This document shows, piece after piece, positions 36,664 to 47,041 of a stretch of DNA of 64,000 nt (positions are counted from its first letter, which is position 1; every line of letters starts with the position of its first letter). The notes under the pieces were generated by a model. It saw only the letters and a program-made list of their open reading frames with translations, did no database searches and was not told where the DNA came from. The stretch is taken from the NCBI RefSeq assembly GCF_000425505.1, contig NZ_AUDO01000001.1, positions 372,001 through 436,000 of the forward strand, written 5' to 3'. The stretch comes from Flavobacterium frigidarium DSM 17623. GTDB taxonomy: Bacteria > Bacteroidota > Bacteroidia > Flavobacteriales > Flavobacteriaceae. A program made the position numbers and the translations under genes.

Positions 36664-38820
36664 TTAAGCGTTTCCTTTTGCTTTTTTGATTACTGCTTCT
36701 GAAATATTAGAAGGCGTTTCTGCGTAGTGTGAAAATTCCATAGTTGAAGTTGCACGACCTGAAGATAAAGTTCTTAAAGTAGTAACATATCCAAACATTT
36801 CAGATAATGGCACATCAGCTTTAATTGTTTTTGCTCCATTTCTATCACCCATGTCATTAACTTGACCTCTACGACGGTTGATATCACCTACGATATCTCC
36901 CATATTTTCTTCAGGAGTAATAACTTCCATTTTCATGATAGGCTCAAGAATTACAGCACCAGCAGCTTTTGCCACCTCTCTATAACCCATTCTTGCAGCT
37001 AACTCAAAAGAAAGCGCATCTGAATCCACAGGATGGAAAGATCCATCCAATAAAGTTACTTTTAAACTATCAACCTGATATCCTGCTAAAGGACCAGTTT
37101 TCATAGCTTCTCTAAAACCTTTCTCTACAGAAGGAATATATTCCTTAGGAACGTTACCCCCTTTTACAGAGTTAACAAATTGTAATCCAACCGGAGCTTT
37201 ACCATCAACTTCATCAGCAGGCTCTAAAATAAATACGATATCACCGAATTTACCACGACCTCCAGATTGTTTCTTGTAAGTTTCTCTATGTTGAGCAGTT
37301 CTAGTAAATGCTTCTTTGTATTCAACTTGAGGCTCTCCTTGGTTTACTTCAACTTTGAATTCACGACGCATTCTATCTACTAAGATATCCAAGTGAAGCT
37401 CACCCATACCAGAAATAATAGTTTGCCCAGAAGCTTCATCAGTTCTAACAGTAAACGTTGGATCTTCTTCAGCTAACTTAGCTAAAGCCATACCCATTTT
37501 GTCCACGTCAGCTTTAGTTTTAGGCTCAATAGCAATACCAATTACTGGCGCAGGGAATTTCATAGACTCAAGAATAATTGGGTGTTTTTCATCACACAAT
37601 GTATCTCCAGTTTTAATATCTTTAAATCCAACTGCCGCCCCAATATCTCCAGCTTCGATATAGTCGATTGGATTTTGCTTGTTGGCATGCATTTGATAGA
37701 TACGAGAAATTCTTTCTTTGTTTCCTGAACGCGTATTCAATACATATGAACCAGCATCTAAACGTCCTGAATAAGCACGGAAGAAAGCTAAACGACCTAC
37801 GAATGGGTCAGTAGCAATTTTAAACGCTAAAGCAGCAAAAGGCTCTTTAACATCAGGCTTACGTAAGATTTTTGTTTGATCTTCTTCTAAAAGCTCAGCA
37901 TCGTCAGGGTGAATTCCTTCAATCCCGTCTTTATCCATTGGAGATGGTAAGTATTTACATACTGCATCTAACATGAACTGAACTCCCTTATTTTTGAAAG
38001 ATGAACCAGCAATCATCGGAATGATAGCCATATCCATTACAGCAGCTCTTAAAGCGATGTTAATCTCTTCCTCTGTAATAGATTCTGGATCTTCCATATA
38101 CTTGTCTAGCAAATTCTCATCATAATCAGCAACTGCTTCGATAAGAATATCTCTGTATTCTTTTACTTCATCAACCATATCAGCAGGAATATCAACAACT
38201 TCATAAGTTGCACCCATTCCAGCATCATCCCAAACAATAGCTTGGTTTCTTACCAAATCCACAACACCTCTGAAATCATTCTCTTCACCAATAGGTAAAG
38301 TGATTGCAACTGCGTTAGATTTTAACATATCTCTTACTTGTTGACATACCATCAAAAAGTTAGATCCTTGTCTGTCCATTTTATTAACGAATCCAATACG
38401 TGGAACTCTATATTGATCAGCTAATCTCCAGTTAGTTTCTGATTGAGGCTCAACACCATCAACAGCACTAAACAAGAAAACTAATCCATCAAGAACACGT
38501 AACGAACGGTTTACTTCAACTGTAAAGTCAACGTGTCCCGGCGTATCGATAATATTGAAGTGATAAGGTAGCGTCTCAGGTAAAATTTTACCTTGAGTAG
38601 TTGGAAAATTCCACTCACAAGTAGTAGCAGCAGAAGTAATTGTAATACCTCTTTCTTGCTCTTGTGCCATCCAGTCCATTGTTGCAGCACCATCGTGTAC
38701 TTCACCAATTTTGTGTGATTTTCCCGTATAGAATAATATACGCTCAGTAGTTGTTGTTTTACCAGCATCAATGTGAGCAGCAATTCCTATGTTTCTTGTA
38801 TATTTAAGTTCTCTAGCCAT
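36664..38820 (-). CDS. fusA: Elongation factor G
   Basis: The 718-residue EF-G has the GTPase motifs AHIDAGKT (15-22), DTPGH (92-96) and NKMD (146-149), the switch region [19 protein letters not shown] (48-66), and domains II-V ending at [13 protein letters not shown]. It drives translocation, and with RRF ribosome recycling. Compared with E. coli EF-G (704 residues) it has small insertions only. It lies 10 bases after rpsG and 10 before rpsJ, as in the str operon, without tuf. Confidence 0.99.
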   Translation of the reverse strand: MARELKYTRNIGIAAHIDAGKTTTTERILFYTGKSHKIGEVHDGAATMDWMAQEQERGITITSAATTCEWNFPTTQGKILPETLPYHFNIIDTPGHVDFTVEVNRSLRVLDGLVFLFSAVDGVEPQSETNWRLADQYRVPRIGFVNKMDRQGSNFLMVCQQVRDMLKSNAVAITLPIGEENDFRGVVDLVRNQAIVWDDAGMGATYEVVDIPADMVDEVKEYRDILIEAVADYDENLLDKYMEDPESITEEEINIALRAAVMDMAIIPMIAGSSFKNKGVQFMLDAVCKYLPSPMDKDGIEGIHPDDAELLEEDQTKILRKPDVKEPFAALAFKIATDPFVGRLAFFRAYSGRLDAGSYVLNTRSGNKERISRIYQMHANKQNPIDYIEAGDIGAAVGFKDIKTGDTLCDEKHPIILESMKFPAPVIGIAIEPKTKADVDKMGMALAKLAEEDPTFTVRTDEASGQTIISGMGELHLDILVDRMRREFKVEVNQGEPQVEYKEAFTRTAQHRETYKKQSGGRGKFGDIVFILEPADEVDGKAPVGLQFVNSVKGGNVPKEYIPSVEKGFREAMKTGPLAGYQVDSLKVTLLDGSFHPVDSDALSFELAARMGYREVAKAAGAVILEPIMKMEVITPEENMGDIVGDINRRRGQVNDMGDRNGAKTIKADVPLSEMFGYVTTLRTLSSGRATSTMEFSHYAETPSNISEAVIKKAKGNA

Positions 38821-38830
38821 TTCTTAAGAA

Positions 38831-39307
38831 TTAAAATCTAAAGTGAGAGAAAGCTTTATTAGCTTCTGCCATTTTGTGAGTATCCATTCTTTTCTTAACT
38901 GCAGCACCTTCTTCTTTAGCCGCAGCTAAACATTCTGAAGCTAATCTCTGAGCCATTGATTTTTCGTTTCTTCTTCTTGAATAAAGAATCAACCATTTCA
39001 TCGCCATAGAAATTTTTCTATCTGGACGAATTTGCATTGGAATTTGGAATGTAGCTCCACCAACTCTACGACTACGTACTTCTACGTGAGGCATAACATT
39101 AGTTAACGCATCTTTCCAAATTTCTAACGAAGGTTTTTCTGCATCTTGCTTCTTAGCTTCTATAATGTCAATTGCATCATAAAAAACTTTAAAAGCTGTT
39201 GATTTCTTACCATCCCACATTAGGTTATTCACAAAACGTGTTACCAATTGGTCGTTAAACCTAGGATCTGGTAAAAGTGGTCTTTTCTTTGCCGCTCTTT
39301 TTCTCAT
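38831..39307 (-). CDS. rpsG: Ribosomal protein S7
   Basis: The 158-residue S7 starts [20 protein letters not shown] and contains [46 protein letters not shown] and the C-terminal [12 protein letters not shown]7 organises the 30S head and in E. coli represses the str operon from the rpsL-rpsG gap. Here that gap is 73 bases, long enough for such a site; I see no obvious structure in it. Confidence 0.99.
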   Translation of the reverse strand: MRKRAAKKRPLLPDPRFNDQLVTRFVNNLMWDGKKSTAFKVFYDAIDIIEAKKQDAEKPSLEIWKDALTNVMPHVEVRSRRVGGATFQIPMQIRPDRKISMAMKWLILYSRRRNEKSMAQRLASECLAAAKEEGAAVKKRMDTHKMAEANKAFSHFRF

Positions 39308-39380
39308 GTCTTTTTTTTAATAAAATACCATACCGATACAATTGCAATAAATCACAACTATACTAGTACATTACTTTAAA

Positions 39381-39764
39381 TTACTTTTTTGCTTCTTTTG
39401 GGCGTTTTGCTCCGTACTTAGATCTTCTTTGCGTTCTTCCTGCTACTCCTGACGTATCAAGTGCACCACGAACGATGTGATATCTAACTCCTGGTAAATC
39501 TTTTACCCTTCCACCCCTAACTAATACTATCGAGTGCTCTTGTAAATTGTGTCCTTCTCCAGGGATGTAGGCATTTACTTCATTACCATTTGTCAAACGT
39601 ACACGCGCTACTTTACGCATTGCAGAGTTTGGTTTTTTTGGTGTTGTAGTGTAAACACGCGTACAAACCCCTCTTCTTTGAGGACAAGAATCTAAAGCAA
39701 CCGATTTACTCTTCTTAGTTATCTGAGTTCTTCCTGTTCTTACTAATTGTTGAATTGTTGGCAT
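39381..39764 (-). CDS. rpsL: Ribosomal protein S12
   Basis: I start the gene at the ATG at 39764, giving [18 protein letters not shown] and 127 residues, the family length. The frame runs open 32 codons further, but those include the promoter and leader. The sequence has [32 protein letters not shown], with K43 unchanged at the site of classical streptomycin resistance, and [12 protein letters not shown]12 sits in the decoding centre. It is the first gene of the str unit, with a leader of about 50 bases containing a small CCCG/CGGG hairpin. Confidence 0.99.
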
Positions 39765-39818
39765 AATTAATACTAAAAATTTATTATGTATATTTAATTC
39801 CCGCTTTTTACGGGGTTG

Positions 39819-39849
39819 CAAATGTATAAAATATTTTTTACCCTGCAAA
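39819..39849 (-). promoter_or_regulatory. Promoter of the rpsL-rpsG-fusA-rpsJ unit
   Basis: TTTG (39849-39846), 19 bases, then TACATTTG (39826-39819) on the minus strand match the Bacteroidota consensus fully. A start near 39,813 gives a leader of about 50 bases; CCCG and CGGG within it can form a small hairpin near its 5' end. Confidence 0.75.
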
Positions 39850-40563
39850 CCATAAATCATTAATTTTCAACAACATTATTTATTTAAAGACCAAGCGTTT
39901 GCGAATTGACCTATATATTGAAAATATATAATGACATGATGCACCATGAAACTAACATTAATTCTTCGCCAATCTAGTACTAAAAAAAATAATCTTGCAC
40001 AAAAACTAAAACACCCTAATTACTATATGACAACACTAGCCTAACCACAATAAACGAAATACCACAAAATATTTATTTTCCTTAAATAGCTCAAGGACAA
40101 ATAAAGCCCCCCATACTTAAGTGTTAAGTTAAGAAAACATAAAATCAAAAGTTTGACTAGTAAATTTTACCTAAAATTCACGCAAGAATTAAGACTTCAA
40201 AATGTTAAAATTTTAAGAAGAATTCGCACCATTTACGACAGCCTTTGTCATAAGTCCATCTAACATTCGAAATAAAACGCTACAGATTAACAAATAAAAA
40301 TTTTATAAAAGAACATTTTAAGATTTAAGCCAAGTAACACCTTGCTCTTTACTAATAAATAAATAAAATGCTTCTGAAGTTCATTACCATGAAAAACCTA
40401 TCTAAAATCACAAATAAACAAGAGTAAACAATTAATTTTTGATAATTAACAATTATAACGCAATAAATAAAAACGTTTGATTGCACCCGTAATACATTGA
40501 TAACATATTCAAACGTTAAATTTTACTTTACATAGAAAAATACTACAGCAGTTATTAGGATAG
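39850..40563. other. Gene-free AT-rich stretch before the first susC
   Basis: These roughly 700 bases between the rpsL promoter and the first susC promoter block have frequent stops in all frames. I see no tRNA, no clear hairpin with T-run, and no copy of the dispersed repeat. It may hold upstream regulatory sites for the transporter genes. Confidence 0.5.
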
Positions 40564-40587
40564 TTAACGAATTATTAAGATTTTCGC
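40564..40587 (+). promoter_or_regulatory. Promoter-like block of the first susC (shared with the second)
   Basis: TTAAC (40564-40568), six bases, then TTAAGATTTTCGC (40575-40587) stands 24 bases before the ATG. The second susC has TTAAC, six bases, TTATGATATTTGC at the same distance. The right half resembles, but does not exactly match, the -7 box TAnnTTTG. Confidence 0.5.
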
Positions 40588-40611
40588 AATACTAATTCAA
40601 ATAAACATAAA

Positions 40612-43600
40612 ATGAAACTAAAATTCAATGGAATCTTAGTGTTATTATTAACGCTAATGGCGCAATTAACCTTCGCGCAAGAAAGGTCTGTAACAGGAAA
40701 TGTTTCTGACGACTCAGGCATGCCTTTACCAGGTGTGAGTGTATTAATCAAGGGAACACAAAATGGTACGCAAACGGATTTTGATGGTAAGTTTACAATC
40801 AAGGCAAGTCCTACTCAAACAATTGTTTTTACTTACATCGGAATGAAATCTCAGGAAGTAAAGGCATCTTCAACTACTTTAAACGTTAAATTAGAAAGCA
40901 CTGCACAAGAGCTTGAAGGCGTTGTTGTAACGGCCTTAGGTATAAAGAGAGAAAAGAAATCTCTTAGTTACGCCGCACAAGAGGTATCAGGAAGCACTTT
41001 AAGCGAAGGTGGATCTAACAATGCAGTCGCTGCATTGTCAGGAAATGTTGCAGGTGTGCAGGTAACAGCACCTTCTACAATGGGTGGATCTACTCGAATT
41101 GTCCTTAGAGGAATTGGTTCAACAACAGGAGAAAATAGACCATTGATTGTAATTGATGGAATACCGCTAGATAATGGAAACTATAATTCTACTAGCACTC
41201 AAAGAGGTGCTGGTGGTAGAGATTATGGTGATGCTTCTGCAGATATAAACCCTGATGATATAGCTTCCGTTACTGTTTTAAAAGGTGGGCCAGCTGCAGC
41301 ATTATATGGTAACAGAGCAGGAAATGGAGCTATTTTATATACTACTAAATCTGCAAAAAGCGGAGCAGGTAAAGCAGAAATCTCAGTAAACACGGGTATT
41401 ACGTTTGAAAGTATTAATGTAATGCCAAATTTACAAACAGAATATGGTGGAGGTAGCTCAAGTACTTTCCAACAAGAAACAATCAATGGTAAAACATATA
41501 ACATTGCTGATTATGCAACTGATGAAAGTTGGGGACCAAAATATGATCCTAATTTAAAGTATCTAGCATGGAATGCATTTGACCCAGAGTTTGCAGATGA
41601 ATATTTAAAGGAAAGATCTTGGGTTAATCCTAAAAATGGTGTGAGATCGTTTTTTGATACTGGAATAACTAGAAACAACTCTGTTTCATTCTCAAAATCA
41701 GCTGTAGATTCAGGCGTAAGATTCTCATTCGCAAATCAAAAGACAGAAGGAATAGTTCCAAATTCAACTTTAAGCAAGAACACTTTCTCATTGAATGGTA
41801 ATGCTAAATTATCAGAAAAACTTAAGGTAGAAGGAATGATGACATATGTTCAAACTAGAGGTTTTAATAGACCTGAAGTTGGATATGGAGATAACGGACT
41901 AGCTCAGAAATTCTTTCAATGGAGCCAAAGACAGTTAGATTTTGACGAGTTGAAAAACTACAAATTGGCAAGCGGAGCACAACGCTCATGGAATAGAATA
42001 GCATTTGATAATGCTACACCTAACTATTCAGACAACCCATATTGGATTATAAACGAAAATACATCTTCAGATAAAAGAAATAGAGTTTATGGTAATGGGA
42101 AAATTACCTATAACTTTACTCCAGAGTTTTATGCTGTAGGAAATGTTTATGGAGACACTTATTCACTTAACATTGATGAAAGAGTAGCAATTGGTTCTCA
42201 AGCAACATCTAGTTATGAGACAACCGCTAGAACTTTAACTGATTTCAATTACGAAGGTCGTTTGCATTACGACAAAAGGTTTGACAAATTTAGCGTAAAT
42301 GCTTTTGCTGGTGTCAACAGAAGAAGTTATAGTTTAACACGCGTTGAAGGTTTCACTGTAGGTGGTTTAGTACTACCTAACATCTACAACTTATCGAACA
42401 GTTCAACCGCTTCTCAATCAGCTAATTACGAAGAGAGAACAAGAACTAATAGTGTATATGGTTTCCTATCATTAGGATATGACGATTTCTTATTTCTAGA
42501 AGTTACTGATAGAAATGATTGGTTTAGTACAGTAAATAAAGATGTTAATTACGCCTCTGTAACTGGTAGTTTTTTGTTTTCTGAATTAACAGATTTACCT
42601 TGGTTAAATTATGGTAAAATTAGAGGAGGTTGGGCTCAAGCAGGGAATGCTACTACACCTTACAGATTATCTTTTGATGGTTTAGCAGATACTCCTTTCC
42701 AAGGAGACATTAGATATAGCCAACCTAACATAGCATCGAACCCTGATTTAGTTCCAGAACTTAAAACGACTAAAGAGGTAGGATTAGAATTAAGTTTATT
42801 TAATAGAAGAGTTGGATTAGATTTAACTTACTATGATGTACTAACAACAGATTTAATTACACCTGTACAAACTGATCCTTCGGTTGGACACACTTTTGCA
42901 CTTAAAAATGCAGGAAAATTACAAAATAGAGGTATTGAAACAACTCTAACACTTAATCCTGTTAGAACTGAAGACTTTAGCTGGGATATCACTTGGAATT
43001 TTGCAAAGAACAACAACAAGCTTCTAGAATTATCACCTGGACTAAATGAACTTATCATAGGTTCAGCTCCATTTCAAGCGACATTGTTAGCCGTTACAGG
43101 ACAACCTTATGGACAAATTTATGGAACTGACTTCACTTATGATGGAAACGGTAACAAAATTGTAGATGCATCAGGTGCATATGTTGCTTCAGAGAGAAAA
43201 TCTTTAGGTACAATTACACCAGATTACAATATGGGAATCAGAAATGCATTCAAGTATAAAAATTTATCATTAGGCTTCTTAATTGATATCCAAAAGGGTG
43301 GTAGTTATTTTTCTACAACACACATGTGGGGAAGCTATTCTGGTTTACTTGAGGCAACAGCAGCAAATGGAATTAGAGAAAATGGTATTACTGTTGACGC
43401 TGTATATGCAGATGGAACGAAAAATACATCAGTTTTACCAGGTCAAGCATGGGCACAACAACATTATGGATTAGATGCATTAAATGTATTTGATGCAGAT
43501 TATATAAAACTAAGAGAAGTTACATTTGCTTATAATGTACCTAAGAGTGTTTTTGGATCTGTATTTAGTAATGTGAAATTCTCATTATTTGCAAGAAACT

Positions 43601-43737
43601 TGTTCACTTGGGGATTAGATTGGAAAGGAATGGATCCTGAGATGGCATCTTATGGAAGTGGAAACACACAAGGTCTTGAAGGTGGTTCATTACCATCAAC
43701 TAGAACATACGGAATGAACCTAGAATTTAAATTCTAA
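40612..43737 (+). CDS. SusC/RagA-type TonB-dependent outer-membrane receptor (first pair)
   Basis: The 1041-residue protein begins with a signal peptide (MKLKFNGILVLLLTLMAQLTFAQ, 23 residues). A carboxypeptidase-regulatory-like beta domain follows (about 26-110, RSVTGNVSDDSGMPLPGVSV and IVFTYIGMKSQEV), then the plug (about 115-235, ending SVTVLKGGPAAALYGNRAGNGAILYTTK) and a 22-strand-type barrel ending in the aromatic residue of NLEFKF. There is no STN domain, so regulation by an anti-sigma factor is not expected. SusC proteins import bound oligomers, powered by TonB. It is paired with the SusD-like lipoprotein 17 bases downstream. No hydrolase gene is nearby, so the substrate, sugar or peptide, cannot be named. 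Confidence 0.95.
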   Translation: MKLKFNGILVLLLTLMAQLTFAQERSVTGNVSDDSGMPLPGVSVLIKGTQNGTQTDFDGKFTIKASPTQTIVFTYIGMKSQEVKASSTTLNVKLESTAQELEGVVVTALGIKREKKSLSYAAQEVSGSTLSEGGSNNAVAALSGNVAGVQVTAPSTMGGSTRIVLRGIGSTTGENRPLIVIDGIPLDNGNYNSTSTQRGAGGRDYGDASADINPDDIASVTVLKGGPAAALYGNRAGNGAILYTTKSAKSGAGKAEISVNTGITFESINVMPNLQTEYGGGSSSTFQQETINGKTYNIADYATDESWGPKYDPNLKYLAWNAFDPEFADEYLKERSWVNPKNGVRSFFDTGITRNNSVSFSKSAVDSGVRFSFANQKTEGIVPNSTLSKNTFSLNGNAKLSEKLKVEGMMTYVQTRGFNRPEVGYGDNGLAQKFFQWSQRQLDFDELKNYKLASGAQRSWNRIAFDNATPNYSDNPYWIINENTSSDKRNRVYGNGKITYNFTPEFYAVGNVYGDTYSLNIDERVAIGSQATSSYETTARTLTDFNYEGRLHYDKRFDKFSVNAFAGVNRRSYSLTRVEGFTVGGLVLPNIYNLSNSSTASQSANYEERTRTNSVYGFLSLGYDDFLFLEVTDRNDWFSTVNKDVNYASVTGSFLFSELTDLPWLNYGKIRGGWAQAGNATTPYRLSFDGLADTPFQGDIRYSQPNIASNPDLVPELKTTKEVGLELSLFNRRVGLDLTYYDVLTTDLITPVQTDPSVGHTFALKNAGKLQNRGIETTLTLNPVRTEDFSWDITWNFAKNNNKLLELSPGLNELIIGSAPFQATLLAVTGQPYGQIYGTDFTYDGNGNKIVDASGAYVASERKSLGTITPDYNMGIRNAFKYKNLSLGFLIDIQKGGSYFSTTHMWGSYSGLLEATAANGIRENGITVDAVYADGTKNTSVLPGQAWAQQHYGLDALNVFDADYIKLREVTFAYNVPKSVFGSVFSNVKFSLFARNLFTWGLDWKGMDPEMASYGSGNTQGLEGGSLPSTRTYGMNLEFKF

Positions 43738-43754
43738 AAATTAAAAAAATCAAG

Positions 43755-45338
43755 ATGAAAAAAATATTTATATCACTATTATCAATCACAGCTTTACTTA
43801 CCACGACGGTGAGTTGCAGTGATCAATTAGAGGACTTTAATGTAAATCCTAACGCTCCAGCTGTTAATAACATTCCTGGATACGCATTTTTTAATAATGC
43901 TTCAGTTTTTCTAATGGATGAATCTAGAGGTAGCTTTTCTTCAGGAAGAATGGCATTGCCATGGGTACAGTATTCAGCACAGAGAAACTACACCGAAGAG
44001 GACAGATTCCAATTTAGAGAAACAACAAATCAAAGTCTATATCAGAATTACTATTTAGCTGCCAAAGATTTTAAAACTGTGATTGATTTAAATACAGACG
44101 CTTCAACTAAAGACGTAAATTCTGCTTATGGTAATAATAAAAATCAAATTGCCGCTGCAAGAGTTATGCTTGCATATACTTTTTTACAATTGGTAGATGC
44201 TTACGGAGATGTTCCTTATTATTCTTATGGTAATGATGATCCAGATTTCCAAGCATTGAAATTATTAGATGGTTTCGAAAAACCGAAATTCGCTTCACAG
44301 CTAAAGATCTATACGGATTTAATGAAAGAACTTAAAGAAGCATCTGCAATGATAGTAACTTCTGAATCATCAGTATTTACTAATGGTGATCAACTTTTTG
44401 AAACACCTGCTAAATTGAAAAAATTCGCTAATTCATTAAGATTAAGAATTGCAACAAGAGTAAAAGGAGTTGTACCAGGGGCAGAAACACATATCACAGA
44501 AGCAATTGCTAGTGGTGTAATGACTTCAAATGATGACAACGTTGGTGTAACTTATGAAGCTAATGATGTTAATCCAAGCCCGTTCTATAATGATTTTTTC
44601 TTAAGTAATAGAACAGATTTTGCCATTGCAAATACTTTTGTAGATTTATTAAAAGGTGATTTGGGAACTTTCGGAGTTGATCCTAGATTGCAAAAATACG
44701 CCGCACCTACTACGGCGAGTTCTAAAACTACAGTTCAAAATAATGCTTATACAGAAACGGACGATTTAAGTAAATATGTTGGTATGCCATATGGTATCAC
44801 TAGTGCTCAAGCAGCAGGACAACGTACAGGAACGTCGTTTTGGAGTTATAATGTTCTAAGACAAGACTACACAGAAATTTTAATGGAATATGCAGAAGTA
44901 GAATTTTTACTTTCAGAAAACAACGGTTTTAATTTAACAAATTATCGCAACGGAGTAAGAGCTTCAATGGAGCGTTGGGGAGTTAGCACTGCTAAAATTG
45001 ATGCATATGTCGCTACTTTAAATACAGCAAATTTACAAAATGTAATTACTCAGAAGTACATTGCTCTTTTTATGCAACCTTATGAAGCTTTTGCTGAATA
45101 TAGAAGAACGGGGTTTCCTAATACACTTTTACAACCAGGAGGTACTTATAAATTAAACAATCCAGTGAACGGCGCTACAACTTATACGTTTGTAGCCCTA
45201 AATGGCTTATCGACTGTACCAGCAAGATTTACATATCCTGTTAATTTGCAGCAAATTAATAGCGAAAATGTTACTGCAGCTGCTAGTGCAATTGGAGGAG
45301 ACGAATTAAACACAAAATTAATCTGGGCAAAAAAATAA
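43755..45338 (+). CDS. SusD/RagB-type substrate-binding lipoprotein (first pair)
   Basis: The protein has 527 residues with a lipoprotein signal (MKKIFISLLSITALLTTTVSC, lipid-bearing C21) followed by SDQ. The mature part has DFNVNPNAP, then helical TPR-like segments such as AARVMLAYTFLQLVDAYGDVPYY, and QKYIALFMQPYEAFAEYRRTGFPN near the end. These belong to the SusD-like_2 group (SusD/RagB nutrient-binding lipoproteins). It covers the SusC barrel at the cell surface as a lid that binds the substrate. A strong terminator stands 23 bases after the stop. Confidence 0.93.
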   Translation: MKKIFISLLSITALLTTTVSCSDQLEDFNVNPNAPAVNNIPGYAFFNNASVFLMDESRGSFSSGRMALPWVQYSAQRNYTEEDRFQFRETTNQSLYQNYYLAAKDFKTVIDLNTDASTKDVNSAYGNNKNQIAAARVMLAYTFLQLVDAYGDVPYYSYGNDDPDFQALKLLDGFEKPKFASQLKIYTDLMKELKEASAMIVTSESSVFTNGDQLFETPAKLKKFANSLRLRIATRVKGVVPGAETHITEAIASGVMTSNDDNVGVTYEANDVNPSPFYNDFFLSNRTDFAIANTFVDLLKGDLGTFGVDPRLQKYAAPTTASSKTTVQNNAYTETDDLSKYVGMPYGITSAQAAGQRTGTSFWSYNVLRQDYTEILMEYAEVEFLLSENNGFNLTNYRNGVRASMERWGVSTAKIDAYVATLNTANLQNVITQKYIALFMQPYEAFAEYRRTGFPNTLLQPGGTYKLNNPVNGATTYTFVALNGLSTVPARFTYPVNLQQINSENVTAAASAIGGDELNTKLIWAKK

Positions 45339-45360
45339 ATTTTATCCATTTTTATAAATT

Positions 45361-45396
45361 TAGCCACCTTGTATAATCGAGGTGGCTATTTTTTTT
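45361..45396 (+). terminator. Terminator of the first susCD pair
   Basis: TAGCCACCT (45361-45369) pairs perfectly with AGGTGGCTA (45380-45388), followed by eight Ts after the loop closure. It ends the first susCD unit; the T-run falls in the -33 region of the rlmB promoter. Confidence 0.9.
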
Positions 45397-45410
45397 ACAA
45401 AACATTTAAC

Positions 45411-45418
45411 TATATTTG
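45411..45418 (+). promoter_or_regulatory. -7 box of rlmB, 4 bases before the ATG
   Basis: TATATTTG (45411-45418) is a perfect -7 box. Only CACC separates it from the rlmB ATG at 45423. The rlmB reading frame needs this ATG, so the transcript should have little or no leader. Confidence 0.55.
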
Positions 45419-45422
45419 CACC

Positions 45423-46157
45423 ATGGAAAAAGAACATCAAATATTTGGAATTAGAGCGATTATTGAAGCAATACAAGCGGGTTCAACAATTGACAAAGTA
45501 TACATACAAAAAGAAATTTCGGGTGAGTTAATGAAAGACCTTATGAAGGTTATGAAACGTGCTAACGTTAATTTCTCCTATGTACCAGTTGAAAAATTGA
45601 ATAAATTAACACCTAATAATCACCAAGGTGCTGTCGCAAATATATCGCCAATTTCATTTTTTGATTTAGAGAATTTAATCGAAACTGTTGTAGAAAACGG
45701 TAAAACTCCTTTGTTTTTGATATTAGACCAAATTTCTGATGCACGTAACTTTGGTGCCATCATTAGAACTGCAGAGTGTACAGGTGTTAATGGTATCATT
45801 ATACAAAAATCAGGTGCAGCTCCGGTAAATGGAGACACCGTGAAAACATCTGCTGGTGCCGTTTTCAATATCCCTATTTGTAAAGTAGAACATATAAAAG
45901 ACGCGATATTTTTGTTGCAAGCAAGTGGTATTAAAACTATTGCAGCAACTGAAAAAACAGACCAGAATATCTATGATTTATCTCTCAACGAACCCATCGC
46001 AATAATCATGGGATCGGAAGACCGAGGTGTAAATCCATCTGTACTAAAAATAGTGGATGAAAAAGCTAAATTACCGATGTTTGGAACAATTGGATCACTA
46101 AATGTATCTGTGGCATGTGGTGCATTTCTATACGAAACTGTAAGGCAAAGAAGTTAA
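45423..46157 (+). CDS. rlmB: 23S rRNA (guanosine-2251-2'-O)-methyltransferase RlmB
   Basis: I start the gene at the ATG at 45423 (MEKEHQIFGIRAIIEAIQAG), giving 244 residues; an upstream in-frame ATG at 45369 falls inside the preceding terminator. The N-terminal substrate-binding domain (about 5-80) is followed by the SPOUT methyltransferase knot with DARNFGAIIRTAECTGV (107-122), IIMGSEDRGVNPSVL (194-208) and GSLNVSVACGAF (224-235). It methylates the 2'-O of G2251 in the P-loop of 23S rRNA using S-adenosylmethionine. It is a single gene between two susCD pairs, with its own promoter and terminator. Confidence 0.95.
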   Translation: MEKEHQIFGIRAIIEAIQAGSTIDKVYIQKEISGELMKDLMKVMKRANVNFSYVPVEKLNKLTPNNHQGAVANISPISFFDLENLIETVVENGKTPLFLILDQISDARNFGAIIRTAECTGVNGIIIQKSGAAPVNGDTVKTSAGAVFNIPICKVEHIKDAIFLLQASGIKTIAATEKTDQNIYDLSLNEPIAIIMGSEDRGVNPSVLKIVDEKAKLPMFGTIGSLNVSVACGAFLYETVRQRS

Positions 46158-46181
46158 TAATTACAACTTCAAAAATAATGT

Positions 46182-46218
46182 AAAGCGTTAGTAAGTATTT
46201 CTTACTAACGCTTTTTTT
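46182..46218 (+). terminator. Terminator of rlmB
   Basis: AAAGCGTTAGTAAG (46182-46195) pairs perfectly with CTTACTAACGCTTT (46201-46214) around five bases, and the T-run continues to 46218. It stands 24 bases after the rlmB stop. Confidence 0.92.
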
Positions 46219-47041
46219 ATGTGCAAAATCATCAATAAGTTAAAATACTACTTGCGTTCATTTTATATAATACATCATGAAACAAAACATTTCCTTCTAC
46301 ACCCCCTCCTCTATCATATGTTCCTCATATAAAAATCCTTTAATGATAGTAGCAAAAATTTATAAAGTGCAAGAAAACTTTACAGGAGATAGCAATATAT
46401 ACACATCCATCACATAATTTTATATTAAACTAAACAACACATGTTTCCTCTAAAAAAAAAGATTAAAAACCCAAAAGATTAGAAAGGACATTAGCAGTAT
46501 TCCTACATACAAAACCGGCCTAACAAGCAGACAAATAGAAAAACAACCTCTTTTCCAATCTTTACTTTGACATAAGAACAACATCCAATCTTTGTTTTTT
46601 TTCAATCTTAGCCTACAAATAGTAGCAATGGACCAATTAGAAGCAAACTTATTAATACCTGAGGTTGATTGATTGTTATTTCACACCTCACCGTTCTAAT
46701 ACTTACGCAATCAGCATTAAGCGTTGTCTATACCTAATTACCTAAATAGTTAAGAATAATTTTATTTAAACCTAAATTCTTACATAAATTATTCATTAAA
46801 AATCACAAAAAGAAAGAATATACCTCGCTAAATGTTAAATTTTATAATTTATCTACTAAAAATTCAACACCTAAGTATAAAAATAGATCACAACAACCCC
46901 AAATTCCAATAATGAAAATAACTTTGGCAGTAAGTGCAAAATAAGGCAATGAAGAGAATTTTCAAACCATTTAAAAGAGGTTAAAAATAAATTCATTACA
47001 AAACTATACGGAAAAATTCAACTGAAACCTTTAATAAAACA
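46219..47041. other. Gene-free AT-rich stretch before the second susC
   Basis: About 820 bases with no convincing gene. An ATG at 46277 opens a frame of about 46 codons with no recognisable features. The short sequence CCAATCTTT occurs twice near 46,555-46,600. I see no RNA gene, mobile element or dispersed-repeat copy. Confidence 0.5.

Noticed and set aside
39765..39860. N-terminal extension of rpsL by 32 codons
   Set aside because: The canonical S12 start MPTIQQLVR is at 39764, and the extension covers the full TTTG/TACATTTG promoter.
43741..43754. Possible frameshift or missing gene between the first susC and susD
   Set aside because: The gap is 17 bases, both genes are complete, and this spacing is normal for susCD pairs.
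46277..46417. Short open frame of about 46 codons after the rlmB terminator (MKQNISFYTPSSIIC...)
   Set aside because: No family resemblance, no clear promoter, and composition as expected for random AT-rich DNA.
46555..46600. CCAATCTTT occurring twice within 40 bases
   Set aside because: Too short and only two copies; not enough for a repeat array or CRISPR.
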